From Micropterus salmoides (lineage: Eukaryota > Chordata > Actinopteri > Centrarchiformes > Centrarchidae), in contig NW_024040596.1 in the NCBI RefSeq assembly GCF_014851395.1, forward strand, positions 6,450,155 to 6,514,154: a stretch of DNA of 64,000 nt, written 5' to 3'. The first letter of the stretch is position 1; each line of letters starts with the position of its first letter. Position numbers and translations under genes: made by a program. Below are positions 55,428-64,000 of the stretch, piece by piece. The notes under the pieces were generated by a model. That model did not search any database. It worked only from the letters and a program-made list of their open reading frames with translations, and was not told where the DNA came from.

Positions 55428-55576
55428 CATTTGACCTCCGGGGGTCATCAGGGGTCACCAGGAGGAGGCCAGGTGGCCGGAGGAGAGAACAAAAGCACTG
55501 TTGCACTTTATGCTGACAAAAATGGGGGAAAAAAAGACACACAAATGAACAAACGTGAAAATGATGGACAAGCTAG

Positions 55577-55689
55577 AATAAAAAAAGAAATCCAGCTGTG
55601 TTGAATAGGTACCATTAGGGGAAATTGTATGTTCAGGATGCAGAAAAAAGTATTCAAAGAATGCAAAGATAAAAGTACGAGAGAATAAA
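55577..55689 (+). terminator. Candidate proximal polyadenylation signals of ptpn4
   Basis: Two AATAAA hexamers (55577-55582 and 55684-55689) 150-260 nt after the stop codon. They could give a short 3'UTR isoform. Confidence 0.35.
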
Positions 55690-57602
55690 ATGTGGATGGG
55701 GAGTTGCTGTAGTGCCATAAGTACGAAGGGGAAGGGCTGCCCCCATGAAGGGTCGCCCTGTCTCCTTCTGAGCGAGTCTGCCAGACGGACCTGCCTTTTT
55801 TTAGTGTCCTTTTAGCTGATAAAAGAGATATACCTTATCTTTTGTTCCTCAGAAAGAGTATTTATTGTGTTTTAGTTTGTGTCAAACCCTGTCCACTGAA
55901 CAAAAAAAGTGTATGTATGTTTGTATGAATCTAGAACTTCATGCTTTCCTGATTAAATCTTAGATAGTAAAGTAGTGCGATTCCTCTTCTTCTAACTATT
56001 TCTTTAATTTGTTTGCTTTTTTGTGGAAAGGAAAAAAACAGTGATTTAATTTATTGTGCTTGGTTTCTATCTTAGCTTTCTTGTCTAAGTTTCTGACAGC
56101 ACAGACTGACAGATGGACAGCTGAAAGCACTTCGTGTCTCACCCCTTGTTCAGTGCTGTGGCACGTTGGATTCTTTATTCTGCTTTGTGCTGTGTTTTTG
56201 AGCTTAACAGACACGCACGCTCTGCAGCGGCCATTGTTTTGGCGCGGTGAAGAACATAACTGGTTTACAAACCTCAGGGCCTGTGTTGGCTGGGCTCCTC
56301 TCTTTCACTTCTGGTGTGGTCACGGCGGCTCTTGTTGCTCTATCACTACAGACCTCCCGCTGAAAAACAGAAACTTTGACCTTTCAGCGGAGATCGATTC
56401 AGAACCAATTCTCCTCACATTGCTTAATGTTCAAAAGCACATTAAGGCAACACGAGAAAACGAATGCGGTGTTGGAAGGAGAGGCCCCAGTAGACACACG
56501 GCCTCACTGAGTTACAATCTAAGCTATTTCCCAGCCGTCGTGGCTGATAAAGCTAAGAAACAAGGCTGAGGTCAGTTCGTTTCTGTCTTCAATTTCACAT
56601 GCAATCAATTAAATATTTTTACTCAAACCTCCGGCTCACTTGCAACTGACAAAGTGGGCGTCAGGGTCCCTGGTGAAGTGTCCTTGAGCCAGACGCTGAC
56701 TGCATGTGACGCTCTGTGGCTTCCCTCCTGATTGGTTTCCCCCGAGTAGGACAACTTATAGCAAATTTTGGATCAACCCCAAATGTGTCTTGCTTGCTTT
56801 TGCACAGGTTGGTATGTCAGAATCCAAAAAAACAAATCAGACACCAGTGTCATTTATTAGTTCTCAAGTAGTTGAAAGCTGATCCAAAGTTTATGCAAAA
56901 AAAAAAAGAGCTTGCTGAAAGTGAACTGACCTCAACCTTGGTGTGAATGGTAAAAACATGACTTTAAAGGCTCCCTCCTCTGACCTCCCCTCATTTAATT
57001 TTAAGTTTTTATTTTTAAATCTCGAGACATTTGAATCCTGCAAACTAGATACACATTTGATCATGGTCAGCATTAAATTCAGTGAGACTAGATTTTCCAA
57101 GTAAATACCCTCATTAAATTTTTTTTTCTCAGTGGGGTTCAGAGGTCACTGGAGTCGGGCTTTAAACCAACCTTTGCTTGTCTTTTTGTTTTGTTTTTCT
57201 AAATCTGTCTGCCAGAGAACAGTTGACCGTTCAAAGAAGCAGCACAGACACATCATTAAACCAGGACTTTTCCTTTTTTTTTAAATTAATCTTTCCAAAT
57301 GGTACTTTATTTTAAGGCACATGTTGTTTTTAAGCCAAGATGTGTTCATGAGTGATAAGAGACTAAGTGATGATTTGTATTTTTAATTCACAAAACCCAG
57401 CATCAAGTTGCTTGTTGACTTGAGTGTTTTTTTGTTGTTTTTTTCCAATCTTTCTTTTTATCCAAGTACAGGTTAAGCTGCATTGTACTTTACATAGCAG
57501 TATAGAATGAAGTTGTAGTCTCTTCATAATCGGAGAGATTTTTCTTAGCGGCTGCTCTGGTACCTGCTGTCATTGGCTCCCGCCATGGATTCTGCTGGAA
57601 AA

Positions 57603-57605
<3 letters not shown>

Positions 57606-57648
<43 letters not shown>
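57606..57648. repeat. (TG)n microsatellite in the 3'UTR
   Basis: TG run of 43 bp within the inferred ptpn4 3'UTR; UG repeats in mRNA are known binding sites for CELF and TDP-43 proteins. Confidence 0.95.
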
Positions 57649-57649
<1 letters not shown>

Positions 57650-58974
57650 AGATTTGTCTGGATCTTTCTCTGTACCTCTCCCTTCTCCATTTCTAACATA
57701 CTTTGTTAGCTGTCTGGTCAAAGCCTGCTTGTTCGTTAACTGGAAGGTTGTGCCATAAAGCCACAAACTTAATCCAACCTGGTCCCGGAAGTTGTTGTTT
57801 TTTTACTCTGAAGAAATGCATATGGAGCCTTCTTGGAGAGAAACTGTTCTAGTCGGTCCTTAGAAGCAGGCTGAATCCTGTGAAACATTTCAAACCGTGC
57901 TCATCTCAAACAGCTGCATCAGTCTTTGTTCCACACGGAGAGGTGGGATCAAGAAGAGCCTGCTTTCCTCTTTGCTCCATTTTTTTTTTTTCTTTTTTAT
58001 CTCTCCTGAATTGCGGCCCTCTTCCAAAATCTGCTTAACTCCTTCTCTCAGGCAACATCCGTCATCATTTCAGCCGTGCCCACGCAACATCCACAGTCCA
58101 TTCTTCTCATTGTTCTTCCCCAGATGCCTCTCTTTTGGACCATTATACATGGATCCCACTCGCTCTGCATGGCCTCAAGGCGAATGGCACATCTGAGCAG
58201 AATACCAAGGGTACAGTGGTGCCGTATCAGGTTTTCCGTAGAAGGACAAACTGAGGCTAGCCACTGAGCGACTGCCTGAATAGTTGTTTTAAAAATTATT
58301 ATTATTGACAGTTACAGATGCATAGCAGACCCTACATGTATGTGCTTATAATCAAAAGAACAAAAACACCATTCAACCCCTAGTGGCTTTTGCCACCAAA
58401 TCAAAATTAATTAACGCTGAAGGCCTCCTAATAAAGTGGCATCAATAACGAGTTCAAAAAATTAAAATAAACTTCGGCCCTGCAGTGAAAAGTTAATAAT
58501 TGATCAACCACGGCTGCCAAGAGTTTCCATCTGCACAAAACGTCCAGAAATGAGCTGTCTGTGTTCAGAGTGTTTTGTTGTTGACACATAATTGGATCTG
58601 TCTGTGCGTTTAGGGTACTGATCAAAGGTAGTTTGGAGGGGACAAGACATGGGGAGGGCTCAGGTTAGTTGTATTTTTGTAAAGATGAAAACCGCTCTAG
58701 TTGGCTTGGGAAAGGACAGCACTTTGTAGAAGGCTGAGTGACAGGTAGTGCTACTGGGGGGAAAATAAAAAAAGTGGGAGACATTAAGCATTGTTAAAAT
58801 CAGTTTTTCTTTTTTTTTGTTGTCATTTTTATTTTTGTTTTAAAAATAAGACCTGTAGGGAACAAGAGAGGAAAAAAATAAAAGAACTCCTAACTACACA
58901 GTGCCACTTGTTAATTTTGTGTAAATAATACTAGACCATGTAAATACAATGTTGTATATGAAAAAAATCTTTAA

Positions 58975-58980
58975 AATAAA
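58975..58980 (+). terminator. Candidate distal polyadenylation signal of ptpn4
   Basis: AATAAA, with a second copy about 100 nt upstream (58877-58882), at the end of a U/A-rich stretch. The ATTAAA at 59306 is an alternative. Confidence 0.45.
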
Positions 58981-58995
58981 AGGGAAAATCATTTG

Positions 58996-60770
58996 TGAGC
59001 AGAAAGATTTTGTTTTTGACTCTCCCCTCCCCCCCATGGATGATTCAAATGTGACACAAATGGTATGTGTTTCAAGACTGCTATTTCAAAAAAGTAAATG
59101 TTTTATTTTAAACATAACCTATAACAGCAAGTTTGTATATTTACATATATAAAGAAACACAAAATAATGACAAATGCTTTACCGTATTACACCCTTGATT
59201 AACTCCTGCCTGTGTCATAAAAAGCTTTGTCCTCAGTTGCTTGTTTCTTTCTGGTGTCATGGTTTTACAGTGCTTTGGACATGTCTATAAGCTTGATTGT
59301 GAACAATTAAAGCTTGTCTGTCAAAGCATGGAGACGTGGCTTCAGATGAACTTGCTTTTCCACACTGTAAAAGTGAGGTTTGGCAATGTTAGCGTGAGCA
59401 GACGAAAAAGATGGCACGAGTGCTGCAGACCTCGACCAGACTCACTTATTTTACATCAGACTTTTGATGTTTGAGATTTAACCGTAGAGTGGAGTGAAGC
59501 CATTAGTCACATGAGGTAGCCAAAGTGCTAAATCTCTGTAATGCCAGGCTCCAAGGAAAATAACAAACATACTGACGCTAAGAAGGTTTTCCAAGGAGAA
59601 AGAAAGGTTTTGAGTTGTGAGGTTAATACTTCAGTAGTAAAGTAGCATTTCTAAGAAACAAACCGCTTCCCCACTGTCTTGAAATAAGCCGACTTTAAAG
59701 ATTTATGATAATGTCAGCTGATTTGATAGAATAAGGTGATTTGTATCTAACTATCTCCATTTATGATGGTTTTATCAAGACAGAGGCCACAATGGGAGCT
59801 ATAACTGCACATTAAAGCTCCGAAGTGGAAAAACAGATGCATTTTCTAGCCTGCTGTATTTTCAAATTTCTTAATGATAAGGACCACTTGTGTAAATGCT
59901 GTAGGTTTTAAAGGTGGTCAAAGTCTAGAACAACTCAAGGAGGCCTACATAAATGTGTCTTTGTGGATCAATGTCAAATACAGCTGGTTATATACCAGCA
60001 TATGGTAGGCTTACTGCATTAGGACAAGATTAATATAGTTAGGCACATTGTTGAGGCAGTATAACTAGACATGTTGCAAGGCAAAAGCCAAACACACTCT
60101 ATCCACATACATTTTAATGATCATCCAATTCCTGTTGCAGGCACTTCTTCCCAATCTACACGCACAAAAATATGGCTTGTTTATGTATACAGCAGCACCC
60201 ATAAAGATGTATTTTTGGCAAAGCTTTTAACCGGCAGAACTGGAAACAGTGAAAAGCTTCGGAGTCAAACATCCCAAAACAACTCTGTGTGTGTATTTGA
60301 AATGAATATGGTGTGAGAGATGTCCCTTCTCCTGGTAGGGATTCAGTACCTTGTCACATGACAGTTAAAACTGTAAAAATACTTGTTGACAGCCACTCAG
60401 TACTCTTAAACACTGCCCCTGAACACAATCTGCTTCCCTCTAAACACTAAAAATGAACAGGCACAAGTCTTTTTGTCTCTGACCACATTTATAAACCATT
60501 ATTCTAATATTACCCACAAGGGGGTGCTGCTGTCAAATAGTGATGGAGTACACTGTGGTTCGCACTCAGAAAATGAATGAGGAGCCTAATCTTCTACACT
60601 GGAAGTTTTAAATGGAATGAAAACTATTTCATGAATGTATGGATAGTTATATTTTTATATATTTGACTTGTATCAAGTTGAATGTGCAACAATTTAGCAG
60701 CCTTGTTTTATCTGACCTGGTATTAACAAATAACACTTTACTAAAAAATATGGAATATAAATTGTTTAGG
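58996..60770. other. Between ptpn4 and the LINE: no gene recognised
   Basis: AT-rich. An ATTAAA signal at 59306 may be the true end of the ptpn4 transcript. No exons or transposon ends seen. Confidence 0.45.
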
Positions 60771-63237
60771 CAAGGCAAGTTTATTTGTATAGCACATTTC
60801 AACAACAAAGTAATTCAAAGTGCTTTACATAAAACATAAAAGCAACAGGGAAATATAAAAAAGTTTAAACGCAACGTAGGGAAATTAAAAAAATACACAT
60901 TCAAATATAATAAAAATTACAATGCAGTGTACAATCAGGGTTAATAGAGTTAAATGGAAAATAAAAACAGGCTGAGGGGTTGAGCAAATAATTGAGTTAC
61001 AATTATTCTGAAAAGAGAATAAACAGAGAAGAACACTTAATCTACTCTCTCTAGCTAGTCTGTACTCAGGTCCATAGCAATCTTTGGGTCCATTGAAACT
61101 CCAAAAACCCTCAGACACTACAGAGAAACCAGGACATGTCTGTCCGCAGGCCGCTTTGATCCAGTTATACTCTGGACCTACCTGCATGTTTACCGGTGGA
61201 CAGAGGTTCCTGGAAATCACTCAGGCGACAGATTTAAGACCACTTCCTTCACTCTGTTCAATCTCACTCTCATTATCTTTTCACTCAATTACCTACTCAT
61301 TTCTCACCGTGTAAATATTTAATTAAAAGCAATGGTAAAAAGCTAAAAACAAAGAAAAAGAATAAAGGCAGTGGTAAAAAGAAAAATCTTAAATATTTAA
61401 TTAAAAGCAATGGTAAAAAGAAAAGTCTTCAGTCTTAATTTAAAAGAACGGACCGTTTCAGCAGACCTGCAGTTATCTGGGAGTTTGTTCCAAATATACG
61501 GAGCATAATAACTGAACGCTGCTTCTCCTGGTTTAGTTTTGACTCTGGGGACAGAAAGCAAACCTGCCCCAGACGACCTCAGAGGTATGGATGGTTCATA
61601 ACGAAGCAGAAGATCATAAATGTATTTTGGCCCTAAACCATTTAATGCTTTATAAACTAACAGCAGCATTTTGAAATCAATACTTTGACAGCCAGGAAGC
61701 CAATGTAAAGACCTCAGAACTGGAGTGATGTGATCCACCTTTTTGGTCTTAGTGAGGACTCGAGCAGCAGCGTTCTGAATCAGCTGCAGCTGTCTGATGG
61801 ATTTCTTAGGGAGCCCTGTAAAGACACTGTTACAGTAGTCAAGTAGACTGAAGATAAATGCATGGATAAGTTTTTCCAGGTCTTGCTGAGACATAAGTCC
61901 TTTAATCCGTGATATATTCTTCAGGTGATAGTAGGCTGACTTTGTAATTGTCTTAATGTGGCTCCTCAAATTCAGGTCTGAGTCCATGACTACACCAAGA
62001 TTTCTTGCTTGATTTGTGGTTCTTAACATTACAGATTGAAGTCGAGCACTGACTTTCAATCGTTCCTCCCTGGCTCCAAAAACAATAACTTCAGTTTTAT
62101 CTTTGTTCAATTGAAGAAAATTCTGGCACATCCAATCGTTGACCTGCTCAATACAGTTACTCAGCGCCTGTATGGGATCATAGTCCCCTGGTGAAATGGT
62201 TATGTAAATCTGTGTGTCATCTGCATAATTATGGTCACATATTTTGTTGTTTTTCATAATCTGAGCCAGTGGAAGCATGTAAATGTTAAACAAAAGAGGT
62301 CCCAGAATGGAGCCTTGGGGAACTCCACACATGTCATTTTTGTCAGCTCAGATGTGTGATTACCTATAGACACAAAGTCCCTGTCCTTTAAGTAGGATTC
62401 AAACCATTTTAGTACTGTGCCAGAAAGTCCAACCCAGTTTTCAAGTCTGTCTAGTAATATGTTGTGGTCGACCGTGTCGAATGCAGCACTGAGATCCAAT
62501 AATACTAAGACTGAAATTCTGCCACTGTCAGTGTTTAAATGGATGACATTGAAGACCTTAACAAGAGCCGTCTCAGTGCTGTGGTGTGGTCGAAATGGTA
62601 ACTGGAAGACATCAAAACAGTTATTTAGTGCCAAGAAAGCACTAAGCTGTTGAAAAACAGCCTTTTCAATGATTTTACTTAAAAATGGGAGATTTGATAT
62701 GGGCCTATAATTGCTCATTAGTGACCTGTCTAGATTGCTCTTTTTTAAGAGAGGCTTTATGACAGGGGAAAAAACCTGAGAGGAGAGACACGTTGACAAT
62801 TTGTAGTAAATCTGAGCCCATGCATTTAGACACATTTTTTAAATAACCTGTTGGCAGAATATCAAGGCAGCATGAGGAGGATTTCAGATGTTGTATTATG
62901 TCCTCCAGGTTTTTATGGTTAATAGAATCAAATTGTCTCATGCTGTATAAATTGTTTTTGAGTGGACACAGGGACAAGACATATCCTGTTACTGGCATGG
63001 AGGCATTGATTGCTTGTCTATTTGTTTGAATTTTGTCTGTGAAGAAGGAGGCAAATTCATTGCAGGCCCTGGTGTAGAGAAGGTCAGAGGCTACAGACAC
63101 AGGAGGGCTGGTCAGCCTGTCGAGAGCAGCAAACAGGGCACGTGCATTATTAGTATTTGTGGTGATGATGTCAGAGAAGAAGGACCGCCTTGCATTTCTC
63201 AGTTCTAAATTATAAATGCGAAGTCTCTCTTTAGGTG
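60771..63237 (-). mobile_element. 5'-truncated L2/Rex1-like non-LTR retrotransposon (LINE)
   Basis: The 3' end is at 60771 (caaggcaagtttatttgtat on the plus strand), shared with the fragment at 14441-14954. The coding part runs from about 61400 to about 63235 on the minus strand. The endonuclease domain and the 5' part are missing. The exact upstream end and target duplication are uncertain. Confidence 0.85.
61397..63235 (-). pseudogene. LINE reverse transcriptase, broken by two frame changes
   Basis: In order on the minus strand: SVASDLLYTRACNEFASFFT; SNYRPISNLPFLSKIIEKAV; DLSAAFDTVDHNILLDRL (first catalytic Asp block); SGTVLKWFESYLKDRDFVSI; GVPQGSILGPLLFNIYM; YADDTQIYI with the catalytic YADD (about 62215-62227); and a long C-terminal part with NAAARVLTKTKKVDHITPVL. 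The frame changes once near 62770-62800 and again near 62330, where a TG pair seems duplicated before the GVPQGS motif. The last 311 codons are uninterrupted, so it is probably a fairly recent insertion. Related to fish L2/Rex1 elements; the exact clade is not settled. Confidence 0.85.
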
Positions 63238-64000
63238 TCTATAATAATAAGTGTGGGGTTTTTAGGTAAGACGGGACACACTACGCAAAGCATCATTTAA
63301 CCCCGCCCAGGTGTGTTCGCTTTAAAAATGCTAATCAAGTTTTTGTGAGGGATTTATCGTGACGTCACATCCTGAGGAGCGCTTCGCCTCCTACTTTTTG
63401 TTGGGACCTGGGAGAGAACATTATCCCGCAGAGGTGGGGGGAAAACAGAAGAAAGAGAAGCAGGTTGGACATGTACGGGGTTGCTGTTTAGTCGTCTACA
63501 ATGCAAGCGGACGTGCTTTCACCGTGAATTCGTACGAGGAGGTTTTTGTGAGTATCCTTTTATGTAGACTACGGATCCACAAGTGGCCGTGGAGCAAGTG
63601 TATGTCGGATCCCAGCTTTCGGGGCTAAAAGCGGCGTTTGTTTTGCTGTACGGGACGCGCTTGTTTGGTCGGAGTCTCGTGTATTGCGTGCGTTTGTTTT
63701 CTAACGGTTAGCTCTTGCAATAAAACAAACGCACACCTGTTGCTTTTTGCTTACAACAGGTAATTCAGGCCTTAAACTGGGTAAGTGTTACGTTTGTGAG
63801 GCTAACCGTTGTTATTAATTTATTGCACATGCATTAACGTTACACACCTTCTAGCCTGTTGTTATATTTCAGACTTTGTGAGGGGATTTGTGCTGCCCGG
63901 AGAGCGCAGTCCATCTCAGCGGTTTCTTCTTCTGCCTGACCTGAAAACCTCAAATAACGAGCAAGTTTAGGCATCTTTAAAGTTGGCTAACGTTAGCTAA
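63238..64000 (+). other. Possible promoter and 5' exon region of a neighbouring gene
   Basis: More GC-rich than the preceding DNA, with a perfect TGACGTCA palindrome at 63360-63367, gtgagt near 63548, gtaagt at 63781, and an acceptor-like tttcag near 63873. No protein-coding exon could be recognised before the window ends. In mammals EPB41L5 follows PTPN4 on the same strand, so a 5' exon of its homologue is a guess. Confidence 0.3.
63360..63367. promoter_or_regulatory. Perfect cAMP-response-element palindrome
   Basis: TGACGTCA is the full CREB/ATF site. A chance match is possible; its placement in a GC-richer stretch with splice-like sites downstream raises the odds that it is real. Confidence 0.4.

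Larger units (their letters stand above)
55428..58995 (+). other. ptpn4: ptpn4 3'UTR (extent inferred)
   Basis: A-rich, non-coding, with no splice-like exons. Candidate AATAAA signals lie early at 55577-55582 and 55684-55689 and late at 58877-58882 and 58975-58980; ATTAAA is at 59306-59311, followed by a T/G-rich stretch. Several transcript ends are therefore possible. A TG repeat lies inside at 57606-57648. Confidence 0.55.

Noticed and set aside
55014..55448. 144-codon minus-strand frame with Ser/Leu/Phe runs
   Set aside because: It is antisense to the acidic last exon of ptpn4; the runs are the complement of GAG/GAC codons.
56054..56569. 171-codon plus-strand frame in the 3'UTR
   Set aside because: No recognisable domain. 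It lies in the inferred 3'UTR and has no evidence of being translated.

Overview
The window is almost entirely one vertebrate gene with its introns. On the plus strand 26 coding exons (10140-55427), all with GT-AG introns and compatible phases, join into a 1,027-residue FERM-PDZ-tyrosine phosphatase that I recognise as PTPN4 (ptpn4). Interspersed Tc1 elements, hAT-like miniature elements, a tRNA-derived SINE, an L2/Rex1-like LINE and very dense CA/TG microsatellites point to a teleost fish. I cannot tell from this window whether it is a ptpn4a or ptpn4b paralogue.

Layout. 1-10122: upstream DNA with no recognisable gene, holding several DNA-transposon remnants (1000-1396, 5677-6358, 7741-8262). 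The first coding exon starts 17 nt before the ATG behind a splice acceptor, so at least one untranslated 5' exon lies further upstream and was not found. 10278-21203: an 11-kb first intron with a three-layer nest of repeats around 14184-16110. 21204-40870: FERM and FERM-adjacent exons. 41398-46436: linker exons, separated by a 1.6-kb Tc1 element. 47335-48123: PDZ exons. 49933-50099: the PDZ-phosphatase linker. 50500-55427: phosphatase exons, ending in a large last exon that adds about 100 residues, mostly acidic, beyond the usual PTPN4 end. 55428 to about 58995 (or 59330): 3'UTR. 60771-about 63237: a 5'-truncated LINE on the minus strand with a broken reverse transcriptase. 63238-64000: DNA with a perfect cAMP-response-element palindrome and splice-like sites, possibly the 5' end of the next gene.

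The protein has every residue expected for catalysis (WPD aspartate 824, cysteine 856, arginine 862, Q-loop glutamine 900), so the gene looks functional. The FERM domain targets it to membrane/cortex, the PDZ domain binds C-terminal peptides and restrains the phosphatase through a linker with a conserved hydrophobic patch, and the PTP domain removes phosphate from tyrosine.

I found no dedicated novel multi-gene system. The most interesting signals are (1) intron 23, where a CA repeat begins 5 nt after the donor and a complementary UG repeat forms the acceptor, and (2) the long acidic C-terminal extension.
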